64,000 nt of DNA, from positions 328,806-392,805 of the forward strand of contig JAAKBF010000200.1 of assembly GCA_012656075.1 (NCBI GenBank), read 5' to 3'. Below the pieces are notes generated by a model. The model did not search any database, was not told the origin of the DNA, and saw only the letters and a program-made list of their open reading frames with translations. Numbering within the stretch: the stretch's first letter is position 1; every line of letters begins with the position of its first letter. Made by a program: the position numbers and the translations under genes. Shown piece after piece: positions 31,225 to 42,238 of this stretch. The DNA is from Phytophthora hibernalis. Its lineage: Eukaryota > Oomycota > Peronosporomycetes > Peronosporales > Peronosporaceae.

Positions 31225-33489
31225 TGAACTCAAGTAAAAAAGAAAAGACAAATTAAGTTTTGACCAATTGCAGCTAAGACCGCAGTAGGTGGTCGAGTTT
31301 TTTGTCTTCTGACCTTTCTACAACTGTATTGAAAATGAATGGGGTCGTCGCTATCTGTAACTGCATATGCATAACATTGATAATAGTTCAATTCGTGTCT
31401 ACACTGGTGTAACATTAGCGAAGCGAGGGGGCAAACCATGTCCCACCGTCGCGTACTATACTATTACATGTACAGTGGAAACGACGCGATCTGGCCGATT
31501 GTGTCCAACGATCCGTTTAACCCTTCTAGTCCGGTATTCTGTATTCTACAGAATAAGCGTTTTTACAGGATTTAATATCCACCAAACTTGGCTGCAACCT
31601 TCAACGTCGCATATAGATTTTTGAATGGGTGAGGTTTGGCCGATCCTTTCTCTCGGATGGGCGATGGGTAGATAGACGGGGAATCTTCTGTTGCGATAGA
31701 AAGACGAATATAAATCCCAAACAGGTTTGAAAATCCTGTTGAAAGCCCACATGCAGACATGTCTGCCGATCGCCCATTCCCTTCATTTCGGAAACAGCGA
31801 GCGCCCCGGTGAGGACACGTCCACACAGCGGTTACGCAAGCTAAGCCTCCAAGTCCTGAAGCAGCGGAAGCCGAGAGGCTTAGCCGAGAGCTATCAATAC
31901 GTACGGTCAATGATGAGGGGTCATTTGAATGATATATAACGCGAATTGGCCATCTTTGAAGACAGGCGATTCCATTGCATCTAATGCTGCTGGCATGCTA
32001 ATGACACTTTTAAGATTGAGTCATTCCAGTCATTTCGAGCTTCAGCACCAAACGCACCGAGAGCTCCGACATCAAAACCGAGTAACAAGGAAGCGTCGTA
32101 CACAGCTATAGATTGAATTGGCTACCATCTCGGACGCCAAAGGCTCGCACGACGCCAAGCCCGGATTCATATGTGGTGTCTTTGGTGATGTTTCCGGCCA
32201 CACACACAAGATCAGCTGCTGATAAGTCTACTCAATGCGTTCGAGCTAGACAGAGCCCGGATGAATGAACGGCAGTGTCAACATTACGACTGATCTTACT
32301 GAATAAGCAAATGTAATGAATGACGTTATTCCGGATGATACAGAGGTATAGAGTAGCACAAGATGGATTGTATAATGAAGCACATGCTTGTAAGTCAGGA
32401 TGATACAGAATAAAGTGTTTCGTATTATTTCTACTTCGGGATAGTATGGCTTTATGCTGTAGCGCGCTTTGCCCACCATCAGCGCCAACGCTATCCTTCG
32501 ACATTCCACACGTGCATCAACTAGATGTAGCTGTCGTTGAGTATTGTAGACAGTTTGCTGTCTATAAGAACCACATCAGTAGCACACGTTAGTCAACACG
32601 CATAACTTCTACTACTCGACCATTCAGTACAAACCGAGACCGTACCTGTGTGTATGCTTGGACACAGGGCTCGTGTGGATTAGTTCCGTTCAAAGCGGGA
32701 TGTCGGAGGCAGTAGCGCGCTCATGTACGCGCAGATATAGCACAATATGTAGGGCGACGACAAAAGGACTCCACCGTAACTGAAATGGAAGATAACGTTT
32801 CGTTAGCCTAAGCGTATGACGAGGAAGAGGAATATGTCAAACAAGCTACTTGGTTACCCTTATCTTGTCGTCCTGGTTCGCGCGCAGAAGAAATTGCCCA
32901 GCTCCTCCTCACTGAACCGTTAGATAGGAACTGGGCAAATTCTTCCTCTGCGCGCGGTCCGCGGTTGGAGCGTCTCCCGCTGGCTGCTAGGACGGTTGGC
33001 TGACGTCTAGCGGTCAAATAAGGCAGGTAGCCTTAACGAAAATGCAGGGTATTTCTTTGTGGCTGGTTTTGACCGTGCTCTATCCTTCTGGGAGCCAATA
33101 GAAGATCTCTTTTCTCGCAGATGGTGGATACATTGTCGATTCTATTGCCACTTTTGTTTCGTGTGCCAAATATGGCCGGTTATGGATCATTGAGAGCGAA
33201 AGGGCTTACAGCAGCATAATTCTCGCAGGTTTCGAGGTATACTTTAATCAAGGTTATTGCTTACTCTGTACATGTAGGATACAGAATAAAAGCTCGGGTT
33301 AAACAAACATGTATGTATTAATACGTACTACGTAGTACTACGTAGTAGTAGTACGAACGGTACATGAAATACACCGCCGAAGGTACATGTATCCTAGTGC
33401 GGATGCTCAATATCAGATGGAGCAACGAGATGAAGCTGAGAAAACAGAGTTATCATGGTATAAAGCGTGCTGGGTGTTCAATTGAAAGC
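31225..33489. other. gene-poor stretch
   Basis: About 2.3 kb with only short ORFs, none recognisable. It contains the hairpin at 32879-32956, a repeated GGATGATACAGA word (about 32332 and 32398) and a TACGTAGTA palindrome cluster at 33325-33355. Some of it (32520-32660) has the look of an old LTR, but nothing can be shown. Confidence 0.45.
32879..32956. repeat. long imperfect hairpin
   Basis: The left arm 32879-32906 (CGCGCGCAGAAGAAATTGCC...) pairs with the right arm 32926-32956 over about 28-31 bases with a few indels; the loop is about 19 bases. It could be a small RNA precursor or a remnant of a foldback element. No function is shown. Confidence 0.65.
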
Positions 33490-34326
33490 CTACGAAGCGT
33501 CTACTTCACGTTCGCACCCCGGGTGGTCTGTCAAGTCCCCAACTGCGCCACCGGCACTTAGCAAGGCCTGGCCGAGGACTTTCGTCACGGCACCCGCGTC
33601 ACGCAGCAGCCGATACAACGCCCCCACCCAGTCCACACTCGTCTCCAGACGAACCACTCGACCGGTGTCCTCGTCCGTCAAAAAGGTAATCGTACAGCTG
33701 CAGACCAAACGCTGACCGAGCAGCTTCTCACGCAACAACCTGCGCTCGTTGTCGACTCCATCCTCCGCTTCGCCGTCTTTTGTCTCGTTCAGATGCGGGA
33801 ACACACATTGCAGAGTGAACTCTGACACAGTCACGCCGAGTCGGGCAGAGGCCGTCAGAACGCCGGGGACAACCTCCTCGACGCGGTGTAGCTGCAGTTG
33901 CGGGTCCCCGAAGTACAGCGAGCAGCGGCGCAACTGCTCCAGCAGTGCCTTCACACCGCTCAGCTCACCCATGGCCACGCCACGTGTAAACGACTTCTGC
34001 AGCATACCCAGACTGTGTCTCGTTTCCGGGTGGCGCTTCATCTCGTTCATGTGCCACGGGGATCGGAAGCTGGTTTGGAGCAGCTGGAAGACCTCGCTCA
34101 CGATGTTCCACGGACTGTGGTTGGACTTCTCGCCGTAACGCAGGCGCTCGTGTTTGAGTTTCACAACATGCACTTCCTCATGCAGACGTTGCACGATATC
34201 CTGAAGACGGTGCTGGTGACCGCGCTGTCGATTCCGGTATCGAGCCTGGTTGGTGCGGCATTGTTCTCGACGAATAGCCTTCTTAATCTCGAGGACCTTG
34301 GCTTTCTCCTCGTTATCTATCTTCAC
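33490..34326 (-). CDS. bZIP transcription factor with Cys-type basic region
   Basis: The basic region at residues 19-35 (RREQCRTNQARYRNRQR) has Cys23 exactly where other bZIPs have the invariant Asn; Arg31 keeps the +8 spacing. A zipper follows with hydrophobic d-positions at L41, L48, V55 and L62. Bases contacting the Asn in ordinary bZIPs must be read differently, so DNA specificity is probably altered. Oomycete bZIPs with this substitution are known and have been linked to oxidative-stress defence. The remaining 200 residues are a conserved-looking region of unknown fold. The frame stays open upstream to about 34490 without an ATG, and 34326 is only a GTG, so the real start must come from an upstream exon or a frame change near 34430-34490. 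Either an intron was missed or the gene is damaged. Confidence 0.85.
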   Translation of the reverse strand: MKIDNEEKAKVLEIKKAIRREQCRTNQARYRNRQRGHQHRLQDIVQRLHEEVHVVKLKHERLRYGEKSNHSPWNIVSEVFQLLQTSFRSPWHMNEMKRHPETRHSLGMLQKSFTRGVAMGELSGVKALLEQLRRCSLYFGDPQLQLHRVEEVVPGVLTASARLGVTVSEFTLQCVFPHLNETKDGEAEDGVDNERRLLREKLLGQRLVCSCTITFLTDEDTGRVVRLETSVDWVGALYRLLRDAGAVTKVLGQALLSAGGAVGDLTDHPGCEREVDAS

Positions 34327-34334
34327 TTGAAGAG

Positions 34335-34880
34335 TTAGTGCCTCTGTTGATTTCCGCTCGTTCGCTTGATAGGGAGCGACCTTGAGGTCTCTCGTGTCAA
34401 CTTGGAGCTGCTTATGGGGTTGCTGTTGTACCCTGTTCTCGCAGATCCATCTACAAGCTCCGTCATGGTTTCACCACTTGAGCTTTCGAGTGCAGGTGAT
34501 CTGGTCGTTGTTGAAATCGATGGGTCAGTCGATTGGGTACGATTTGTGTACGTTTGCTGGAACACATGCGCTGCAACATGAAGCGGGGTCCTGAGGGCAA
34601 CGCCATTGTCGACAATGCTACGGCTCGGCCGCCCACGTGGCAGGACGTGAGCGATTACATCGTCGCTCAGTCTCTCTCGAACACGCTCGAATTTCGTAAG
34701 TTGGATGCTGGGTGTCTCGAAACGGCTTACCATCGTGCTGGACGAATTGATACTGATGGAGGAACCCCCGAAGTTTAACGGTTCACCGTTTGTACTGTCC
34801 GCCAGTTGCAAAGGACCTCGTTTCCCAACAGAGTGCAATCGTGTCGAGATGGACATTGTTGATGCTGAAACCCGATGCAC
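34335..34880 (-). other. possible 5' part of the bZIP gene in another frame
   Basis: A 181-codon open frame directly upstream of the bZIP ORF on the same strand, Ser/Thr-rich, starting with ATG at 34880. Its downstream end overlaps a Gln-rich continuation of the bZIP frame (VQQQQPHKQLQ, near 34430). A short intron or a one-base shift would join the two. Oomycete bZIPs often have such low-complexity N-termini. It may equally be a chance ORF. Confidence 0.4.
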
Positions 34881-35297
34881 GTCATTCAGCGTCCATAACG
34901 AGATGGCGTGGCTGCTAACTGCTTTGACTCAAAGTTTGAGTGAACACAGGGTACAGTATTTTATGCTTACGCTGAGTGAGCGATTATGCTACAATCTGGC
35001 AGCACTTGGCATAATACGAGTTGCAAGTTGCAAGTTGCAACTTGCACCTTGCAGCTTAGGATAGTGTGTATCAGCCGCTTAGTGTTCTTGTTTGACGGCC
35101 TGACACCCTTGCATGGTTGAACACTACATGCTACACGAAACTCCACCAACAACAGCGAGGAAAAGGCTAACGTTACATTTTCATTGGCACAGTGTTGGCG
35201 ATCACATCGCACACAACAGAGAGTCAGGAGGCAGGTCATATGGCGGCAAAAGGGTAATCACTTGTGACCTCGCGCCGGGGATAATCATTTGTGTGCA
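34881..35297. other. intergenic with GTTGCAA microrepeat
   Basis: No gene seen. At about 35027-35055 the words TTGCAAG and TTGCAAC alternate four times and form a small palindromic cluster. This region is upstream of the bZIP gene (minus) and the ankyrin-TIR gene (plus), so it may hold regulatory sites for either. Confidence 0.4.
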
Positions 35298-35308
35298 ATT
35301 GTGACATG

Positions 35309-35636
35309 AAAGTGACTATTATTACAAGCTGAATTCACTTAGTTTTGTATGAGGGCTATTTGTTCGCCCTTTTCTACTACAAAATTGAGGAGGGGGTGAA
35401 TCTCAACTCGCTCGGCAAGCCGAAACAACGCCTGTGGTTTAAAGATCCGTGTGCGCAGCACGCGGGCTTAAACCCAGGACCAAGCAGGGTCACACCTTGC
35501 TCGGCTTAGGGTTGTGTCACCGCTCTCTGGGTTTTCAAGGGTGAGGCTCGGGTGTAGTTTCCTGCCGGCATCTCCGACTTCTATGATTTGTAACTAGATG
35601 ACATCCGTTCCTCAGTTTGTATAAATAGTCTCTGTC
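35309..35636. mobile_element. MITE in the promoter of the ankyrin-TIR gene
   Basis: ATTGTGACATG flanks both ends (35298-35308 and 35637-35647), an exact 11-bp target duplication. Terminal inverted repeats of about 21 bases (GTGACTATTATTACAAGCTGA against GAGACTATTTATACAAACTGA) match at 17 positions. The right terminal repeat contains TATAAATAG at about 35620, about 130 bases before the downstream gene's ATG, so the element may supply a TATA-like box. The interior has no ORF. Confidence 0.85.
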
Positions 35637-35752
35637 ATTGTGACATGCAAAGCCTGAACTTACTGTACGTCCTCGACTCCTCTGCCTTTCGTCCAACGTA
35701 GCGTAGCTTGATAACCGACCCCGGTAACCTGCTCTCTATTAAAGGTGCCACA

Positions 35753-38700
35753 ATGGACGGAGACTTCTCCGCTACTTCGGAGGTGCATGAAGTGCCTTCC
35801 AGTCAAAGGCGTCGTCCATTCATCGGCCACGGAGCCCCTCGCGAAGACGACTCCCAACGCACCCTCCGGAGTCCCTTGCTGGTTTCTACCAGAGACGCCA
35901 CTACCAGGTCTCCGACTTCGAGCAGCGCGTCGCGGACACACGTGAATTCGTCGGCTCGATCGCCGCCTTCGGCGTTCTTGGGGCTTCGACACCGCCACTA
36001 CGCCAACATCCGCGAGCTGCGTGGCAAAATCTCCCGCGTCCCTCGATTCTGGCTTTGGCCGCGGTTCCTCAACAACTCCTTCTTTGCTAAACGGCTCGTG
36101 TTCTCGGGACTATTGCTGAGCATCGCACTTGCCTGGGGGTGTCCGTGTACAATATTAAGATTGTGCTGTGGCTCGAAGCGTTCAAGGAGAACGATCCCGA
36201 CGTCTATGGCCACTGCAAAATGGTGGTCGTTTTCTCCGGGCTCATCTACCACATGCTCCCGGTTGCTGTCTTGCTGCTTCTGCCCGGGTCGGGGCTGCGC
36301 ACATTCGAGCCGTTCAAGCGCGAAGATTCCGACTCGACGCCAGCTTCGACAAATGAAAACTCGGACACAGCCCTCGAGCATGGAGAGCACAGCTCTGCAA
36401 GCGTTCCCCAGATCAGACGCCGCTTTATCTTCCAACTGTGCGAAATTATCGCGGTGATGGCGTTGATGTACGATGCAAGTTTGGTCGTCTACTTCCTGCG
36501 TGTGCTATTCACCGGAGCGATATACGCGTGCGATAGTTACGAAATGCACCTTTTACAGTCGGAAGTGCTGTCTGCTACGTTGGGCTGTTCGTGGTGCTCT
36601 ACTACTTCGCCCGCTATCGCGAGCATATCAAAATGCAGCTTGGTGCATTTACGGAGAGTGACCAAACTGGAGACATCCGCACGCACAATGTGGACTTGAA
36701 CAGCGATACCCAGTCAACAATGCCCAAGAAAATGATAAATGTTGTACGAACCCGCCTCTACTACGCTACACGGCGAGGTGATCTACCGGAAATGCGCGAG
36801 ATCCTCGATTATGCTGAGGCCGGAGGACTTACCGAGGGGAAGAATGGATTTCCTCGCAAGGTGTACGCGTCTCCAAGTATCAGATTGAAGTTTTTCGCGA
36901 AATCACGACAAAATCCTGTGCATGTGGCAGCCTACCACGGCAACATCCGCGCGTTGGAATTGTTGGAAGAGTATGGTTTCGATGTGACGGCACTGGACAA
37001 GTATAATAGCGTTCACTTCTCGACTGGAAGCCTCTTTTGGTATTTCGCCAGGATCTTTGTCAAGCGTCCTAGCAACAGCTTGGAGAATACGGCCGTGTCT
37101 ATCTTTCAAACTACGTTAATGACCCCGCTGCACTGCGCTGTATCCACAGGCCAAGTTGAGGCTGTACGATGGCTGCTGGGGCGAGGAGCATCTCCAGGAA
37201 CACTTGCTCAGGCCTCCTTCCGATCGAATCGGGTGCCCCCGCTCTACCTGGCGGAGCATGCTGAAATTGCTCGAGAACTTCTAACGTACGGAGCGGACCC
37301 ACTCGTGATTCCCGATCCAGGGTATATGAATACTATGACGCCGCTGCAACTTGCGTATGTCCGCGGCAATTACGCAGTGGCTCAAGAGCTTGAGGAGTGG
37401 GGTGGTGATGTTGCGTTGACACCGTTTCATCTCGCTGCAGCTCGCAACAACGTGCTGACCGTACGCAAATTTCTAGCTCGCAAGACGGACGTGGATTGTT
37501 TGGGTGAAATGGGCTACGTGGGTCTCAATCGCCGCACACCGCTACACTGGGCTGCTATCAGCGGCTCGGCGGAAGCTGCGGACGTGTTATTACGAGCAGG
37601 GGCTGACCCAAATTTCCAAGACGTACGCGGTAGGTCACCTCTGCACTGGGCGGCAAGGCTCAATAAGCTAGAGGTGGTTCGTTTGTTGCTTCGTGCTGGT
37701 GGTGAGCCCAATCTTGCTGACGGGGAGTTCTTGACACCATTGATGTGTGCTGCTTCCGCACTTGACGCTTCACGAGAACTCTTTAGCGAGCTCACATACG
37801 CAGGTGGGGACGTTGGTTATCAGCTTCCAACGACAGGTGATACTGCGCTGCACGTTGCTGTACGTGAGGAGAACCGTGAGTCAGCCCTTGCTGCCTTGGC
37901 GAGTGGTGGCGACCTCATGCGGATGAACAACGAAGGTCTACGTCCACTTGACTGCACAGCAAATACGAGGCTACTTTTCGAGCTCAAGCGCGCCGCCGGT
38001 CAGCGCGACGTCATGATCAGCTACACTCACTCACATCTAGAGTTCGCTCGGAAGCTGCGCCAGTCTCTCGAGGAAGCCAATGTCACGACATGGTTGGACT
38101 TGATGGACCCGAGTGGCATCGGCGGAGGTGCCGTGTGGCGTGAAGAGATTGCTCGCGGCATCACGAATGCATCAGTTGTGCTCTGTGTTCTGACGGAGGA
38201 CTACGCATCATCAGAGTGGTGTTTGAAGGAGCTGGCGCTGGCCAAGCAGGTGGGAACACCTATCCTGGCTGTCTCGACGGAGGGCGCCATCGTCGATGAA
38301 AACATGCAAGTGTATCTGTATACACGACAGATCATTCCATTCGAGCCTGCAATTGTGGATCTTCGGCACGATGAAGGAAGAGTTGAGTACGCCTACGACG
38401 AGAGCAGGTATCGGTCTCAGTTCCACTTGTTGCTTGACGGAGTGCGAGATGAGGTCGAGAAACGACGCTACTTCATGAAACAAAAGAATGTGGCTAGTAG
38501 TCGTAACCTTGACCGCGATACCGAGAATGCTGGGGGCGGCACCGGGTTGAGCACGCGAGGAACAATGTTGCAGACATTGGGGGAAACACAGCTCTCACAT
38601 GTCACAAACACGTTGGATTCGAGTGCTTCGTCCAGCGTTCCAAGCAATCCCCAAAACAGTCCATTCGTGTTCCTTTCACACGGAGACAAGCACGTGGTAT

Positions 38701-39191
38701 TGGGGCAGCGCCTAGTATCCCAACTTTCGGAAGCTGGTATTGCCTGTTACAGCGACCGAATGGTCTCCGGACAAGATTTTTATTCGCGTATTCAGGTGGC
38801 CCAGGAAACTATTGTTCGGTGCTCATGCTTCGTTGTGTTGATATCGAGACAAACCATGGGCAACGAGTTAGTGCGGGACCAGTTGGCCTTCGCTGAGGAC
38901 AAGGGTCGGCCTATCTTCCCCGTTGTGCTGAATGATCTGGATCCGGGGCTAGACAAACGCTATTCACTCGTGCGTAGTGAACTATTCCACTTTATGGCGA
39001 ACGGCATGAACTTCAAGGCAAGCTTTGATCGATTGGCTGTGCTGTTGCGTGAACAATGCAATGCTGATGAACAAGATGAACGCTACGGGTCAATAACAGG
39101 CAGTGAAGCTGATCAAACTCGAAATTTGGATTCTATCGAAAGCCTTGAAGACAATCGTGTAGACTGGTCTAGCACCCGCATACGGATGTAA
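35753..39191 (+). CDS. membrane protein with ankyrin repeats and two TIR domains
   Basis: From the ATG at 35753: a Ser/Arg-rich cytosolic N-terminus, about four hydrophobic helices (around 36090-36620), an ankyrin-repeat region of roughly ten units (about 36750-37980, with repeated 'TPLHWAA' wording), then TIR domain 1 (about 38004-38300) and TIR domain 2 (about 38660-39010). TIR1 begins RDVMISYTH and has SSEWCLKEL, whose Glu aligns with the NAD-hydrolysing Glu of plant TIRs. TIR2 begins PFVFLSHGDKH and reads GNELVRDQLAF at that site, without the Glu, so it may only serve assembly. A likely role is sensing at a membrane with TIR signalling or NAD cleavage; this is inference. Two frame changes interrupt it, one in a run of five G at 36135-36139 and one near 36540-36565. 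They could be assembly errors or pseudogenisation. From 36591 the frame is open for 866 codons. Confidence 0.82.
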
Positions 39192-39509
39192 GTTATTTAG
39201 TCTGGGAGATAGAATATTAGGCGTGGCGTTGGCATTGATGGAATTTATTTTCACCCCAGCTATTTATTGGTATTCACGAGAGGCCGCGTACTCGAAGCTC
39301 ACGTCGCAGTGCATGGTGTCGAGTCCACACTGCATAGGCTCACATTTTCCCTGCGCCGATATTAAATTTGCACACCGGATCGTGCTCAACCTGCGCACAC
39401 TACACAGAACAAATGGCTTCATCTCCCATGTACTCACCATTAACACTCAACCTACTCGACGGCGCACACAATGTTACACTCAACCGGCGCACACACTCAA
39501 CACAGAACT

Positions 39510-39780
39510 TGTCTTCAGCTTCCATGAGCTCGCTCGTTCACACTCAACAAACCCGTCGAGCTCACACACTACACTCAAACTCAACGGGCCCACACACTAC
39601 ACTCTGCACTGAATATACCTTCAGTCCACTAAGCTCGCTCGTTCACAATAAACATCGAACCTGCCGAGTCGACGGGCTCACACACTACACTCTACACACC
39701 GAATATACCTTCAGTCCAACAAGCTCGCTCGTTCACACTCAACACATTGAACCTGTCGACTCGACACAAAATTCACTTTG
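39510..39780. repeat. minisatellite, about three 90-bp units
   Basis: The word GAATATACCTTCAGTCCA recurs at 39611 and 39701, followed each time by AGCTCGCTCGTTCACA and later CACACACTACACTC; a worn third unit starts near 39510. Lies just beyond the TIR gene. Confidence 0.75.
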
Positions 39781-40306
39781 TTGACCACGCAAAAATGTGT
39801 TGACCACACACTCATGTTGCACGAACGTTGTCCCAGTTGACGTCAAATAATCCTCGTTGGGCTTCCCAATAGCTAGCTTCGCTACCTATCTCCCAGTATA
39901 AACAAAATGCAATTAACCTATCCTCTGCTTTATGGCGAACGGCATGAACTTCAAGGCAAGCTTTGATCGATTGGCTGTGCTGTTGCGTGAACAATGCAAT
40001 GCTGATGAACAAGATGAACGCTACGGGTCAATAACAGGCAGTGAAGCTGATCAAACTCGAAATTTGGATTCTATCGAAAGCCTTGAAGACAATCGTGTAG
40101 ACTGGTCTAGCACCCGCATACGGATGTAAGTTATTTAGTCTGGGAGATAGAATATTAGGCTCGACGTGTCGGTTCATACACGTAAGCTCACTTTGATCAC
40201 GCAAAATATGTGTTGACCACACACTCGTGTTGCACGAATGTTGACCCAGTTGACGTCAAATAATCCTCGTTGGTAGCTAGCTTCGCTACCTATCTCCCAG
40301 TATAAA
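39774..40306. repeat. direct repeats flanking the copied gene tail
   Basis: Segments 39774-39901 and 40189-40306 are about 85-90% identical (TGTGTTGACCACACACTC ... GTTGACGTCAAATAATCCTC ... CGCTACCTATCTCCCAGTAT). They bracket the copied 3' end of the TIR gene. The order tail - repeat - tail - repeat indicates a tandem duplication, with extra minisatellite DNA in the first unit. Confidence 0.8.
39929..40160 (+). pseudogene. duplicated 3' end of the ankyrin-TIR gene
   Basis: 232 bases that appear identical to 38991-39222, covering the last 66 codons after TIR2, the stop codon and about 30 bases of 3' flank. It lacks a start of its own and is not expected to be functional. Near identity shows that the duplication is recent or that the copies are being homogenised. 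Confidence 0.9.
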
Positions 40307-40565
40307 TGTAGAGGATACCTACTACGCAGCACATTAGTTGTAAAATTAAGTGCCCCTTAATTGATCGATGGGGTTGGTCGTAAGACGCGTGTTACAAGTA
40401 CATGTACAAACCAGAATCTACTGAAACGTAAGGGACCTGGTCCTTTTTCTACATCGTATAAACTTTCAAGTCGTCTTGATTTGGTTTTGAAGTGAGGTAC
40501 ATTAATGTCATTTAGCTAAGCTAACGCCACCTAATGCCCGATCTCGCTCGACGCCAGTACTGCAG

Positions 40566-42236
40566 TCAGCAAGAGTGTGAGCAGCTTCGCGCGCCGCGCA
40601 GGGCGCGGCTAACGTACAATGTGTCGTCAGCGATCTCTCTCGAGGTCGACTTCTGCTCCGTAGTCCACTGTGCCACATCTATCTGGATGAAGGCCGAGAT
40701 GATTGCCCACCTCGACTTGGGTATGTTCCCCATTCCAGCCTTCCATTTCATTGAAGTGTCTGTCTCTTTTGTCATGGCAGCGAAACCGGTTACCGCTCGG
40801 TTCGCGTCCCTGTGATATCGTGTCCAGCTGATTACTGCCGAAACATCGGCAGCACGGCGTACCTTCCAATACGTGGCTCTGAATTGCTCCGTCCGCGGTG
40901 GACGTCGCTGAGTGAGTTGGTGGACAATCTGATGATTGTCACCCACCACATGCACCGGCCACCACGCGTGGGCCGCACATTGGCGTAAGCCTCAGAGCAT
41001 TCCCAGGTGTGTCGCTTTAGGCCCAACCACTCAACCACCCGCATACTGCGTGCTGGGGATGTACTGAGTTTCAAATTCACCCGTCATCCGGTGCACTCGT
41101 GCCGCTAAACCCCTTCCGCTGGTTTCTTGTAAAAGCTCCCGCAGCAAAGATGACATAACAGCAGCCGCGATGAGGCAGTGAGTTATGTTGCCCATCCTCT
41201 TCTGCTCCGAGCACGAGGCAGAGTTGGCGGCGTAGCTGCATAAGGAGAGTAGGGTCCACCTTCACCTCCAACGCAGCGGTGATATCCAAGTGCCCCGTTC
41301 GGAGCCTGTTGGCATAGCCTCCGACGTGATGTTCGGGAGAGATGTCGTTGATTGCATCGAAGTGTGCGACCCTCCAACGCCATACCGCATGCATGTAAAG
41401 GGCGGCCCAGCCTCCAACAGTTCGCTGTCATGTGTTCCACGGCGTTGCCCAGTAGGGCGGCTTGCACCTCCGGGTACGCTGCAATGATCTTGCCCAGTGC
41501 CCTATAGATTTCATCCGGTACCCCATCGATATGCGTCGAGAAAATCGCCGTCTGATAGGCAGGCAACCTTAGTCCAGCGGGCAGTCCACCGATCCACCAA
41601 TACTACACGGAGGTCTCCGCTGCAGGGCATGTCCAGAACACATGCCACAAGTCGACCCTGCCCGCCCTGACGCGTCCTTCGTGGGGGCAATCAAGCCCAC
41701 TGATCTGGGGTTGTAGAGCGAGAGCGCGTGGTGTTTGATTCGCAGGAGGAGCTTTTCCCCCACGGGTTGAGTCCCACCACCCGACAGATGCGCTTCCAGG
41801 CGAGATGATTGATTCCATCCGCAGCTGCTGCATTGAGGTGTCCCCAGCGGCGTTTTTGCCGTCGGATATGCTCCAGCCTCTTAGCCGCATTCTTCTGCCG
41901 GACGCTCCATCCTAAAGTCACCAAGACGATCTATCAACAGACGGAATACTTCATGCTATTGCTGTTGCTAAACTACCCGCAGCTCCTGCAGCCTGGCGAT
42001 CAGTCAGGACTGGTTCGCTACACCACCTCCTCCACCGATCACGTGAGACTCCCTCTCGCTGTCGGATTTGATAGGAAATTGATATTGGGGGCAACAGAAG
42101 CGCCCTTTACCAATGAAACAGTCCGCATCCATCGCGAGTTGACAGAGGCAACACAGCGCAGGGTTGGTCGAGGTGTTCCTGTCACCACTGCACACCCACG
42201 TCTCTCCCGTTTGGTCTGCCTTTGGGAAAGCGCTCG
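40566..42236 (-). pseudogene. LINE ORF2 C-terminal region with zinc-finger-like motif
   Basis: Minus-strand pieces include 'RICRVVGLNPWGKLLLRIKH' near 41790, then 'GLDCPHEGRVRAGRVDLWHV' with 'FWTCPAAE' at about 41605-41700, the C-x-x-x... H ... C pattern that follows RT in L1-type elements. Downstream pieces (41077-41566, 40566-40955) lack recognisable motifs; I did not find a convincing RNase H. Multiple frameshifts. Confidence 0.65.
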
Positions 42237-42238
42237 TA

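Noticed and set aside
31460..31640. Tc1/pogo-like terminal sequence (CAGTGGAAACGACG)
   Set aside because: No matching inverted copy was found within the surrounding 2 kb.
33320..33356. TACGTAGTA palindrome cluster as a regulatory site or origin
   Set aside because: A short self-complementary repeat with no supporting context; probably simple sequence.
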